This document shows positions 17,074 through 25,401 of a DNA stretch of 64,000 nt, in pieces (the first letter of the stretch is position 1; each line of letters opens with the position of its first letter). Source of the DNA: UBA7672 sp963784415 (GTDB taxonomy: Bacteria; Pseudomonadota; Alphaproteobacteria; Caulobacterales; Hyphomonadaceae). The position numbers and the translations under genes are program-made. The notes under the pieces were generated by a model. That model did no database searches. It saw only the letters and a list, made by a program, of their open reading frames with translations, and was not told where the DNA came from. The DNA lies in the NCBI GenBank assembly GCA_963784415.1, contig CAWARK010000011.1, forward strand, positions 124,001 to 188,000, given 5' to 3'.

Positions 17074-17357
17074 TGGCGCTGTTCGTATTCCAGGGGCTCG
17101 ACAAAGCAGGTGCGCTCGATCTGCGCAAGGCGACGCGCGAGGCGCATCTGGCGTGGATCGCCGGGCTTGCTCCGCGCGTGAAGATCGGCGGGCCGATGCT
17201 GTCCGACGACGGCGCGATGCCGGTCGGCTCGATGCTGGTGGTCGAGGCGGAGACGCTGGCCGACGCGAAAACGCTGTTCGCTCAGGATCCCTACGCGCTG
17301 GCCGGGCTGTGGGCGAGCACGAGCGTGCGTGCGTACAACTGGCTGATCAGGCAGTGA
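17073..17357 (+). CDS. YciI family protein
   Basis: A 94-aa YciI-like protein of the dimeric alpha+beta barrel fold. The family His is in REAHLAWIAG and the conserved segments GGPMLSDDGAMPVGSMLVVEAETLADAKTLFAQDPYALAGLW are present. YciI proteins probably bind or transform small molecules; the substrate here is unknown. TGATG overlaps with gpsA upstream and ATGA overlaps with the lipoprotein downstream indicate translational coupling. Confidence 0.92.
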   Translation: MALFVFQGLDKAGALDLRKATREAHLAWIAGLAPRVKIGGPMLSDDGAMPVGSMLVVEAETLADAKTLFAQDPYALAGLWASTSVRAYNWLIRQ

Positions 17358-17749
17358 TGCGCGGGGCGACCCTCGTAGCCGCCGTTGCGCTGGTATGCCT
17401 TTCTGCTTGCGAAAATCCTTGCGGCAACGAAATCGTTCGCGAACTGCCATCGCCGGATCAGAAGTCCAAAGCCGTCCTGTTCACGCAAAACTGCGGAGTG
17501 ACAACGGACTACACGTCCCAGGTGTCGATACTCTCTCGGGGCGAAGCGTTCTCCGCCGACGGCAATGCCTTCATAGCTGACAGCAATCATGGCGCTGCAG
17601 AGACCATTCCCCAAGGCGGTCCCGTCGTCTCAATGACCTGGACCGCGCCGGATGCGTTGCTGGTCACATATGCCAACCAGTCGCGCGTTTTTCTGTCTGA
17701 AACGCAGGTTCGGAACGTCAGCATTACGTACCGGGAGGAAACGCCATGA
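17357..17749 (+). CDS. small hypothetical lipoprotein
   Basis: A 130-aa protein with a lipoprotein signal (lipobox LSAC, Cys about 18) followed by two more Cys residues. The mature part contains SPDQKSKAVLFTQNCGVTTDYTSQVSILSRG and MTWTAPDALLVTYANQSRV, a beta-rich pattern seen in small lipoproteins of unknown function. Overlapping starts and stops on both sides (ATGA type) place it in the gpsA operon. Confidence 0.8.
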   Translation: MRGATLVAAVALVCLSACENPCGNEIVRELPSPDQKSKAVLFTQNCGVTTDYTSQVSILSRGEAFSADGNAFIADSNHGAAETIPQGGPVVSMTWTAPDALLVTYANQSRVFLSETQVRNVSITYREETP

Positions 17750-18561
17750 GCCTGCGCCTTCGCGCTGCTATGGCTGCAGTTTGTCTTGCGCTCGCGCTTG
17801 CCGCGCCCGTCTTCGCGCAGGAAGTCCCCGCGCCGCGCACCGATATCGCAGCGCTGCGCAAGGAAGCGAAGGCCAGCATCCCGATCCGCAAGGCGCTGGG
17901 CGACGACAGCCGGACGATGGATGCGCGCCTGCGCGATGATGGGCGAATGGTGGAGTTGATCCTGCGTGCGGCCGCCGTGAAGCCTGGCGATCGCGTGCTC
18001 GATGTTGGCGCGGGCAGCGGCTACCTGACCGTTCTGTTTTCCGCAATGGCGGGAGCCGCAGGCCATGTCGACCTGCACAACACGCCGGGATGGATCGCGC
18101 AGTTTCCTTCAATGGAGCCCGAGCGGCAGCAGGGCTGGATCAAGAAGCCCAATATCGGCTGGGTCACGCAGAGCTGGAATGATCTCGATGCGCCGGCGAA
18201 CAGCTATGACGTCATCATGCTGGGACAGGTCTATCACGACGTGTTCCTCGAAGCGGGTGATGACCGGGCGATGCTCAAGCGGTTCTTCGCAATGCTGAAA
18301 CCCGGCGGGCGCGTCGTGGTGGAAGATCACGATGCGATTCCAGAGATGACGCTGCACGATCAGGTCGTGCTGCACCGGATCAGCCATGGCGATGTGACGG
18401 GACAGTTCCTGCGCGCGGGATTTGCGTTGAAGGAAATGGTTCTGATCGACAGCAAGTTCGACGATGAGAAGTTCAACGTTTTCCTGCCAACGGTACGGGG
18501 GCGGACGGACCGGTTCATCGCCGTGTTCGAGAAGCCGCTGGATGGAAAGCCGCTGCGGTAG
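17746..18561 (+). CDS. exported class I SAM-dependent methyltransferase-like protein
   Basis: Encodes 271 aa with a clear signal peptide (residues 1-24, cleavage after APVFAQ). A class I methyltransferase domain follows with motif I VLDVGAGSGYLTV (about 85-97), an acidic pair in the loop after it (GHVDLHNT) and the post-motif segment PGGRVVVEDHDA. A predicted periplasmic methyltransferase is odd because SAM is cytosolic. It resembles exported methyltransferase-like proteins annotated in other alphaproteobacteria. It overlaps the preceding lipoprotein gene by four bases (last of the four-gene operon). Substrate unknown. Confidence 0.85.
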   Translation: MSLRLRAAMAAVCLALALAAPVFAQEVPAPRTDIAALRKEAKASIPIRKALGDDSRTMDARLRDDGRMVELILRAAAVKPGDRVLDVGAGSGYLTVLFSAMAGAAGHVDLHNTPGWIAQFPSMEPERQQGWIKKPNIGWVTQSWNDLDAPANSYDVIMLGQVYHDVFLEAGDDRAMLKRFFAMLKPGGRVVVEDHDAIPEMTLHDQVVLHRISHGDVTGQFLRAGFALKEMVLIDSKFDDEKFNVFLPTVRGRTDRFIAVFEKPLDGKPLR

Positions 18562-18624
18562 CAGCCTTACACGCGCGCGATGCCTGGATAGTGGTCGACG
18601 GCACGCCCCTGCCAAGGGTGCACA

Positions 18625-19329
18625 CTAGGTCCGCACGAAATCCAGGAACACCGGCGCACAGTCGCCGAGACGCTTTTCCTGATAGCGCGTGGTGACGTGG
18701 TCGGCGGGAGGCACACGCCAGTCGTCGGCGCGCGTTGCGGTCCATTCGAAATAGCCATCACGGATAAGGGCGGCGAGCGCGCGGTCGGCATAGTCCGCCC
18801 AGTCGGTGGCGAAGCGCAGGCGTGCGCCGGGCTTCATTACGCGCGCGAGTTCGGCAACGAAATCAGGCTGGACGAGGCGGCGCTTGCGATGACGGGTCTT
18901 GGGCCACGGGTCAGGAAAGAGAATAAAGGCGCGATCGATCGAGCAATCCTCGAACGCCGCCACTAGATCACGCGCATCGCCGCGGCGCAGGCGGATGTTG
19001 GAGAGCCCTTGCTCATCTATCGCCGTCAGCAGCTTGGCGACCCCATCGACAAAGGGCTCGGCGCCAATGAAGCCTGTCTCGCGATGGAGCGCAGCCTGCC
19101 CTGCCAGATGCTCGCCGCCGCCAAAACCGATTTCGAGCCACACACCGCGCGTCGCCGCGCCGAACAGAGTTGCCGGAAACAGTTCGCCCTTGCCCGTCTC
19201 GGGGATACCGATTTTCGGGAGCAGTTCATCGACAAGCGTCTGCTGACGCTTCGACAGCGGCTTGCCGGCGGCGCGGCCATAGAGGCGGTGCCGCGGTTCA
19301 GGTGGTTGCTCGGGTTGCTGATCGCTCAT
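18625..19329 (-). CDS. trmB: tRNA (guanine-N7-)-methyltransferase
   Basis: A 234-aa TrmB, which makes m7G46 in tRNA with SAM. Motif I is LEIGFGGGEHLA; the family marker FLFPDPWPKTRHRKRRLV appears as ILFPDPWPKTRHRKRR, and the C-terminal TxYQEKRLG-type segment (TRYQEKRLGD) matches. ATG 19329 is chosen over the in-frame start at 19365 because MSDQQPEQ fits the family start and avoids overlapping the TetR stop at 19352. Confidence 0.96.
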   Translation of the reverse strand: MSDQQPEQPPEPRHRLYGRAAGKPLSKRQQTLVDELLPKIGIPETGKGELFPATLFGAATRGVWLEIGFGGGEHLAGQAALHRETGFIGAEPFVDGVAKLLTAIDEQGLSNIRLRRGDARDLVAAFEDCSIDRAFILFPDPWPKTRHRKRRLVQPDFVAELARVMKPGARLRFATDWADYADRALAALIRDGYFEWTATRADDWRVPPADHVTTRYQEKRLGDCAPVFLDFVRT

Positions 19330-19351
19330 CGGCGACCTGAAACCACGGCTA

Positions 19352-19993
19352 TCAGCCGGGCGCAATCGCCTTGAGAAGGCTGTCGACCAGGCGGGCCCGA
19401 TAGATTTCGGGCACCGGACCGCGCATGGCGATCAGGCGATGCCAGATCGGGCCGAACAACAGCTCGATGGCGACGTCGATGTCCCAGTCGCGCCGGACAG
19501 CGCCCTTCAACGCCTGCTCGGCCAGAATGTGGCGCAAGGGGATTTTCACCCGCTCGTTGAACCAGGCGCGGAAGATTTCGCCGGCTTCGCCATCGTCGGC
19601 TGCGGCCAGCAACGCGCCGCGCCAGGCATGGGCCCCATCACCTGTGCGCACGGCGATCAGGATGGGCTCGATCAGGCCGGCAATCCGTTCGCGCACGTCG
19701 ACGGTCGACGGCTGGGCGGATTTTTCAGGCAGCGTGCCCAGCACGGCGTCGACCGCGAGACAGGCTGCCGATTTCCACCAGCGATAGATGGTCTGCTTCG
19801 AAGCCTTGGCGTTCTTGGCCACGCGGTCGACGGAAAAGCTGCGCCAGCCGTGTTCGGTCAGCTCGGTATAGGCGGCGATCAGAACGGCGTTTGTCGAGGC
19901 TTCACTGCGCTTTGGCCCAACGCGGCGGCGATCGCCGTCCTCGACGTCGGCATCCGCCGTGGGATCGTCGGGCAAAACTTCGTTTTCAACCAT
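19352..19993 (-). CDS. TetR family transcriptional regulator
   Basis: A 213-aa TetR regulator. The HTH is at about residues 35-70 (TELTEHGWRSFSVDRVAKNAKASKQTIYRWWKSAACLAVDAV). The C-terminal region with RIAGLIEPILIAVRTGDGAHAWRGALLAA and FRAWFNERVKIPLRHIL fits the TetR_C_11-like class. An acidic N-terminal extension precedes the HTH. It is divergent from the carbonic anhydrase gene, which may be its target, and lies just upstream of trmB in the same direction. Confidence 0.9.
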   Translation of the reverse strand: MVENEVLPDDPTADADVEDGDRRRVGPKRSEASTNAVLIAAYTELTEHGWRSFSVDRVAKNAKASKQTIYRWWKSAACLAVDAVLGTLPEKSAQPSTVDVRERIAGLIEPILIAVRTGDGAHAWRGALLAAADDGEAGEIFRAWFNERVKIPLRHILAEQALKGAVRRDWDIDVAIELLFGPIWHRLIAMRGPVPEIYRARLVDSLLKAIAPG

Positions 19994-20152
19994 AGCGACC
20001 TCGTCTCGGCAGCGTCTGCGGCGGATACGGGAACAGGCGCGATACGTGTGGCGGAACTGCCCGTACCTTGTCGATCAATCCCACGCGTCGAGTCAATCGC
20101 GCTTGAGGAGGAAGCGTTTGATTCAATCGGAAACATTAGCTACGCGGGGCGA

Positions 20153-20834
20153 ATGACCATCGACTTTGCCGATGACGCACAGGATTTGATCGCCGGATAC
20201 CGGCGTTTTCGCGCCAATCGATATCGCGAGGCGCGCGACCTGTTCCATCGCCTGCGGGACGGGCAGGAGCCGGCGACCATGATCCTGGCCTGCGCCGACA
20301 GTCGCGCCGACCCGGCCATGATCTTCGATGCCGCCCCGGGCGAGCTGTTCACCGTGCGCAACGTCGCCGCCCTGGCGCCGCCCTTATGACGAGAGCGGCG
20401 GTCTGCATGGCGTATCGGCCGCGCTGGAGTTTGCGGTGACGCGCCTGCGCGTGAAGCAGATCGTGGTGATGGGGCATGGCGGTTGCGGCGGCATCGCCGC
20501 GTCGCTGGCGGCGGCGGCGGACAGGCCGGTGGGCAAGTTCATCGCGCCGTGGGTTGAGCTGGCCGCCGAAGCGCGTGACGCCGTTCTGGGCAATGAGGCG
20601 ATCCCGCGCGCCGACTGGCAGGAGGCTGTCGAACACGGCGCTGTCGGCCAGTCGATCAAGAACCTGATGACCTTCCCGTTCGTTCGCGCGGCGTACGAGC
20701 GGGGCGAGCTGGCGATGAACGGCGCGTGGTTCTCCATCGGCAGGGGCGAGCTGCACTGGCGCGATGAAGAGACCGGCGCATTCTCGGTAGTAGCGACGGA
20801 AGATCCCGAGATCGATCAGGACAACAAGATCTAG
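20153..20834 (+). pseudogene. beta-carbonic anhydrase, frameshifted
   Basis: Reads as a complete beta-carbonic anhydrase once one T is removed at 20384-20385, which restores APPYDESGGLHG. The zinc ligands are in ILACADSRAD (Cys, with catalytic Asp/Arg) and GHGGCGG (His and Cys). A further conserved region is TFPFVRAAYERGELAMNGAWFSIGRGEL. The corrected protein is about 226 aa, usual length. It catalyses CO2 hydration in the cytosol. An assembly indel is likelier than loss of function because both halves are intact. The start ATG 20153 lies after a GGGGCG-containing leader. Confidence 0.88.
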
Positions 20835-21280
20835 GCTGGCGGACAGCTGAGTGGGTCTTCGGCCTTGATCGGCGTTGCGCCGACCTTGGTGATGCGCCAG
20901 CCGTCCGCGAATTTTGAAAGCGTGTACGAACTCGCGCGATCCTTCGGCGGCAGCGGTTCTCCATCAGCCTTCAGGCGCGAGAATTTCATGCCGGCCCACG
21001 CTGTATCGACGCCCGTCATGCAAGCCTTGATCTCGAAAATGTCGGAGTGGTGATAGCCTTGCGCGCGCAGATTTTCGAAGCCGCGCTCAAGGTTCGCCTG
21101 CTGCTCTGCCACACTTGGCCCCGTCCGATAGAAATCGCGCCCGATCGTCTGCGCATCGTGCCGGTTCCACGCTTTTGTGTAGTCCCACATGAACTGCTCG
21201 ACAGCATTTTCCGGGGCAGGTGCAGGTGCGCTGGTGCAGGCGGTGAAAGCGAGCGCGGCGAATGCGAGGACGAAGCGCAT
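20831..21280 (-). CDS. NTF2/SnoaL-like lipoprotein
   Basis: A 149-aa protein with a lipoprotein signal (ALAFTAC, Cys about 15). The mature part AVEQFMWDYTKAWNRHDAQTIGRDFYRTGPSV is typical of NTF2/SnoaL-like cone folds (a helix, then a His-Asp pair). The C-terminal SYTLSKFADGWRITKVG is the last-strand signature of that fold. No catalytic function can be assigned. It converges on the carbonic anhydrase (4-bp overlap of stops) and lies five bases downstream of the MFS transporter stop, so it is probably co-transcribed with the transporter. Confidence 0.75.
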   Translation of the reverse strand: MRFVLAFAALAFTACTSAPAPAPENAVEQFMWDYTKAWNRHDAQTIGRDFYRTGPSVAEQQANLERGFENLRAQGYHHSDIFEIKACMTGVDTAWAGMKFSRLKADGEPLPPKDRASSYTLSKFADGWRITKVGATPIKAEDPLSCPPA

Positions 21281-21285
21281 GGATC

Positions 21286-22557
21286 TCAGTCCAGCGCCGG
21301 TTTGCGCAGCAGGAGCAGCGCGACAAAGCTCAGTCCTGCCGCCGCGCTGAGATAGACGCCGACCAGTGGCAGTCCGCCCTGCTGCGCCAGCGCCTGTGCG
21401 GCCACCGGCGTAAAGCCGCCGCCGATCACGCCGCCGACATTGAACGCCACGCTGGCGCCTGTGTAGCGCACGCGCGCCGGGAACAGGCCGGGCAACCAGG
21501 CGCCGAGCGGGCCGTACACGAAGCCCATCATGAGCAGCAGGATCGACAGGAAGATGCCGATCAGCAGGAGATCGCCGCCGCCCATCATCGGCCCGATCAG
21601 GAAGCCTGTAGCGATGCTGAGCGCACAGCCGATGGCGAGGACAAGCCGGGGCGTTGCAGCGTCCGACCAGTAGCCCGCCACGACGATGCCGCCCGCCATG
21701 AACAGGATCGCGACCAGCTGGATCTGCAGGAATGTCTCGCGCGGAATGGCGAGCGTGGTGGTGCCATAGCCAAGCGCGAAGGCGGTCGCGATATAATATA
21801 TGCAGAAGCACGCGACGACGCCGAACGTGCCGCCGATCGTTTCCTTCCAGTGATCCCGGAACAGCTCGCCGAGCGGGATGGCGGGCGGACGTTCCTTTTC
21901 CAGCGCGGCCTTGAACGCCGGCGTCTCGGTTAGCTTGAGCCGCACCCAGAGACCGATGATCACCAGCAGCGAGCTCGCAAGGAACGGGATGCGCCAGCCC
22001 CATGCGATGAAATCATCCTGCGTGAGGACGAGGCCCAGCAGCAGGAACAGGCCGTTGGCGGCGATGAAGCCGACCGGCGCGCCAAGCTGCGGGAACATGC
22101 CGAAGCGCGCTTTCCATCCCGGCGGCGCGTTCTCGACGGCCAGCAACGCCGCCCCGCCCCACTCCCCGCCAAGGCCAAGCCCCTGTCCGAAACGCAGGAC
22201 ACACAGCAGAAGCGGCGCAATCCATCCGGCCTGCGCGTAGGTCGGCAGGAAGGCGATCGCCATGGTCGATCCGCCCATCAGCATCAGCGACCAGACCAGC
22301 GTCGACTTGCGGCCAATGCGATCCCCGAAATGTCCGAAAGCGACGGCGCCGACGGGCCGCGCGATGAAGGCGATCGCGAAGGTCGCATAGGACGACATCA
22401 GTTGTGCGGAGGCCGACTCCGAGGGAAAGAACAGCGCCGGAAACACCAGGGCCGCCGCCGTTGCGTAAATATAGAAATCGTAGAATTCGACGGCCGTGCC
22501 GACGAGGCTCGCGGTAAGGACCCGCGCGGCTGGCGCACGTGTCGTGGTGGCTGTCAT
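21286..22557 (-). CDS. MFS transporter, metabolite:H+ symporter (MHS) type
   Basis: A 423-aa major facilitator with 12 predicted helices. Markers of the MHS subfamily (ProP/ShiA/KgtP-like): GTAVEFYDFYIYATAAALVF at the first helix, GHFGDRIGRKSTL in the helix 2-3 loop, LRFGQGLGLGGEWGGAALL and PQLGAPVGF. MHS members carry organic acids, betaine or shikimate with protons; the substrate here is unknown. It lies divergent from the TIR gene (about 140 bp between starts). Confidence 0.92.
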   Translation of the reverse strand: MTATTTRAPAARVLTASLVGTAVEFYDFYIYATAAALVFPALFFPSESASAQLMSSYATFAIAFIARPVGAVAFGHFGDRIGRKSTLVWSLMLMGGSTMAIAFLPTYAQAGWIAPLLLCVLRFGQGLGLGGEWGGAALLAVENAPPGWKARFGMFPQLGAPVGFIAANGLFLLLGLVLTQDDFIAWGWRIPFLASSLLVIIGLWVRLKLTETPAFKAALEKERPPAIPLGELFRDHWKETIGGTFGVVACFCIYYIATAFALGYGTTTLAIPRETFLQIQLVAILFMAGGIVVAGYWSDAATPRLVLAIGCALSIATGFLIGPMMGGGDLLLIGIFLSILLLMMGFVYGPLGAWLPGLFPARVRYTGASVAFNVGGVIGGGFTPVAAQALAQQGGLPLVGVYLSAAAGLSFVALLLLRKPALD

Positions 22558-22609
22558 CTTCCGCCCCTGTTGTCTTTGCGCGAGGGTTAGCCGCCTGCGT
22601 CGCGACTTA

Positions 22610-22639
22610 CCAGAGGGTAGATGGCCAGAGGGTAGATGG
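22610..22639. repeat. perfect 15-bp tandem duplication
   Basis: CCAGAGGGTAGATGG occurs twice back to back, in the intergenic region between the MFS transporter and the TIR gene. It may be a slip duplication in the promoter region or a regulatory repeat. Confidence 0.5.
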
Positions 22640-22700
22640 GGGCCCGCGCTGTTCGGCCCGGCGCCTTTGTGTAAGGTGTCCGGAGGCGGCGGGGAAACCG

Positions 22701-24101
22701 GTGGAAGAAGCGTTCGGATATTATCGCGCGTTCATCAGCTATTCCCAGCAGGACAAGGTCTGGGGACGGCGGATCCATACCTGGCTCGAGACCTACCGCC
22801 TTCCTGCCGACGCGATGCTGCACCGCAGCCGGGACCGGAAGCTTGGGCGGTTCTTCCGCGATGATGAAGACATGGCGGCGGCAGCCAACATTGCCGAGAT
22901 CGTCCGCAATGCGCTGGATTGTGCCGAGGCGCTGATCGTCATCTGCTCGCCGCGGTCGGCGCAATCAAAATGGGTCAATGCCGAGATCCAGCATTACCGG
23001 CGCACGGGGCGCTCAAACAAGGTGTTCGCCGTCATCATCGACGGCGTGCCGAACTCCGGTGATCCGGAAACCGAATGCTTCCCACCTGCCCTGCGCGCCG
23101 CCGGCGATCCCGACGATCCCCACGCGCTGCCGATCGAGCCGATGGGGCTGGATGTTCGCAAGGAAGGACAGGCGCGCGTGTGCGCGCGGCTGGCAGCAGG
23201 ACTGCTGGGCGTCGATTTCGACGAGCTGTGGCAGCGCGATCGCCGCCGGACCGAACAACGACAGCGCCTGCTGGTCGGCGGGCTTGTGGGCGTCAGCGTC
23301 GTGTTCGCGGCGCTTGCGGCGACGGCGGTGTGGTTCGGCATTCAGTCCGAGCGCAATGCCTCCGAGGCGCGGGCGCGCAGCGAGGAAACGCAGTCCGCGC
23401 TCGATCAACTGCAACGTGAATATCTCGGCATGATGGGCGAGACAGCGCTGAATGATGTTCTGGATCTCGACAGTATTCCCGGCGAACTCAGCACGATCAA
23501 TCCCGCCGACTGGGTCTCGTTGATGCAGGAGGGCGATCGGCAGTTCGCGGTGGCGCGGGAGTATCAGGCCGGACGCATCATCGCGGTGGCACACGAAGGC
23601 GTGTTGAGCGGGTCCAATATCGGAACGAACGGAAAGTCGGATCGCAACAAGGGCTTCCTGTGGCGCGCCTTGCAGTGGCTTGCGGGTCCATGGGGAAGCG
23701 CCTCGGTCGCGATCGCCAGCGGCCATTGCGAATGGCTGCCGACGCGCAAATCAAAATGGGCGCTTCCGGATGATCTCGCGGAATGGGGCTATACGGTCGG
23801 CGAAATCCCCGGCGTCATCGATGACGCCAGCCTGAAGGACGCCAACGTCCTCGTCATCGGCAATGCGTGGGGCGATTTTGACAAGGCAGAAATCGACGCG
23901 ATCCAGCGCTTCGTTGCGCGCGGCGGCGGACTGCTCGCCGCAGGCCTTGGCTGGTCGTGGCAACAGTCCAGCACCAAACCGAACTTCGTCTGTGAGGGAC
24001 AGGCGGCCGGACAGGACATCAACGACATGACGACCTACCCGATGAACCGGATGGGAGCAGCTTTCGGCCTGCAATGGACGGACGCGGCGATCGGCGGCTA
24101 A
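22701..24101 (+). CDS. TIR domain protein with membrane helix and GATase-like C-terminal domain
   Basis: About 466 aa from GTG 22701, the first start that fits the domain; a GGAGG lies upstream. Residues about 8-135 form a TIR domain (YRAFISYSQQDKVWGRRIHTWLETYR ... FRDDEDMAAAANI ... ALIVICSPRSAQSKWVNAEI), including the Glu of the SKWVNAE motif where the catalytic glutamate of NADase TIRs lies. One membrane helix is at about 190-214, then a coiled-coil-like stretch. The C-terminal domain (about 330-466) runs SVAIASGHCEWLP, WGYTVG, NVLVIGNAW, IQRFVARGGGLLAAGLGWSW and NRMGAAFGLQWTD, a pattern like the class I glutamine-amidotransferase-like domain of TCAF proteins. It would face the periplasm if the topology is as drawn. 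No other defence gene is adjacent. Confidence 0.75.
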   Translation: MEEAFGYYRAFISYSQQDKVWGRRIHTWLETYRLPADAMLHRSRDRKLGRFFRDDEDMAAAANIAEIVRNALDCAEALIVICSPRSAQSKWVNAEIQHYRRTGRSNKVFAVIIDGVPNSGDPETECFPPALRAAGDPDDPHALPIEPMGLDVRKEGQARVCARLAAGLLGVDFDELWQRDRRRTEQRQRLLVGGLVGVSVVFAALAATAVWFGIQSERNASEARARSEETQSALDQLQREYLGMMGETALNDVLDLDSIPGELSTINPADWVSLMQEGDRQFAVAREYQAGRIIAVAHEGVLSGSNIGTNGKSDRNKGFLWRALQWLAGPWGSASVAIASGHCEWLPTRKSKWALPDDLAEWGYTVGEIPGVIDDASLKDANVLVIGNAWGDFDKAEIDAIQRFVARGGGLLAAGLGWSWQQSSTKPNFVCEGQAAGQDINDMTTYPMNRMGAAFGLQWTDAAIGG

Positions 24102-24104
24102 CGC

Positions 24105-25310
24105 TCAGCCCTCGGTCACGGCTTCGCTGGCTTCCTTCTCGGCCAAGCGCGCGTTCAGGCGGACGCTCGCCTTCTCCTTCACCGACTCCGAGCGCAACTG
24201 TCCGCAGGCGGCGAGGATATCGCGGCCGCGCGGCGTACGGATCGGCGAGGCATAACCTGCGCGGTTCAGAACTTCAGCGAAGGCCTCGATGGTCTCCCAG
24301 TCGGAGCATTCGTACTTCGTGCCCGGCCACGGGTTGAATGGGATCAGGTTGATCTTCGCCGGTACATGTTTCATCAGCCGCACCAGATCGCGCGCCTCGG
24401 CCAGCGTGTCGTTGACGCCCTTCAGCATCACGTACTCGAACGTCACGCGCCTGGAGTTCGACAGGTCCGGGTAAGACCGTATCGCGTCGAACAGCTCTTT
24501 CAGATTGTACTTCTTGTTGATCGGCACGAGCTCGTTGCGCAGATCGTCATTGGTCGCGTGCAGTGAGATCGCCAGCATCGCGCCCGTGCGCTCGCCCAGC
24601 TCGCGGATCTTCGGCGCGACGCCAGCCGTCGAGACCGTGATGCGGCGCTTCGAGATCGAGATGCCGTCGCCATCGCCGATCGTCTCGAGGGCCTCGACCA
24701 CGTTGTCGAGATTGTAGAGCGGCTCGCCCATGCCCATGAAGACGATGTTGGTCAAAAGGCGGTCGCCGAGATTGAGCGGCTTTTCAGCTGTCGGCCATTC
24801 GTCCAGCGCGTCGCGCGCGACCATTACCTGGTTGACGATCTCGGCCGCGGTGAGGTTGCGCACCAGCTTCTGCGTGCCGGTATGACAGAATGAGCAGGTG
24901 AGCGTGCAACCGACCTGGCTTGAGACGCACAGCGCCCCGGCCTTGCCGACATCGGGAATGTAGACGCACTCGGCCTCTACGTTCGGACCATAGCCGACCA
25001 GCCATTTGCGGGTGCCGTCGACCGAGACCTGCGCCGTCGCAATCGCCGGACGCTCGAGCACGAACTTCTCGCCGAGCAGGGCGCGAAGTTCCTTCGCCAC
25101 GTCGGTCATCTTCGCGAAGTCGGTGACACCGTAATGGTAAATCCAGCGCCAGAGCTGGCTCGCCCGCATCCGGGCCTTCTTTTCCTCCACGCCCGCCCCT
25201 ATCAGGGCCTGGCGCAGCTTTTCCCGGCCCAATCCTGCCAGGTTCTGGCCGGCGAGATTGGAGGCGGCCGCCAAAGCGGGTTTGCGCGAAAGATCGAGTT
25301 CCACGGACAT
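24105..25310 (-). CDS. rlmN: dual-specificity RNA methyltransferase RlmN
   Basis: A 401-aa radical-SAM enzyme that makes m2A2503 in 23S rRNA and m2A37 in some tRNAs. The cluster motif is CTLTCSFCHTG (CxxxCxxC), and the family has a methyl-carrier Cys near the C-terminus, here in AACGQLRSES. An N-terminal accessory domain (LGREKLRQALIGAG ... MRASQLWRWIYHYG) precedes it. Length and order match RlmN. It converges on the TIR gene with only three bases between. Confidence 0.97.
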   Translation of the reverse strand: MSVELDLSRKPALAAASNLAGQNLAGLGREKLRQALIGAGVEEKKARMRASQLWRWIYHYGVTDFAKMTDVAKELRALLGEKFVLERPAIATAQVSVDGTRKWLVGYGPNVEAECVYIPDVGKAGALCVSSQVGCTLTCSFCHTGTQKLVRNLTAAEIVNQVMVARDALDEWPTAEKPLNLGDRLLTNIVFMGMGEPLYNLDNVVEALETIGDGDGISISKRRITVSTAGVAPKIRELGERTGAMLAISLHATNDDLRNELVPINKKYNLKELFDAIRSYPDLSNSRRVTFEYVMLKGVNDTLAEARDLVRLMKHVPAKINLIPFNPWPGTKYECSDWETIEAFAEVLNRAGYASPIRTPRGRDILAACGQLRSESVKEKASVRLNARLAEKEASEAVTEG

Positions 25311-25401
25311 TTGCGGGCCTCATACCTCAATCCGGCAAATCACGCGATACCCGGCGCTGCGGAGGCGAAAATCCGCCCCGAGCCCTATCCTTGCCAAGCG
25401 T

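Noticed and set aside
22539..22700. Starting the TIR gene at 22539
   Set aside because: The first 54 residues of that frame have no domain sequence and overlap the divergent MFS start. GTG 22701 begins just ahead of the TIR fold.
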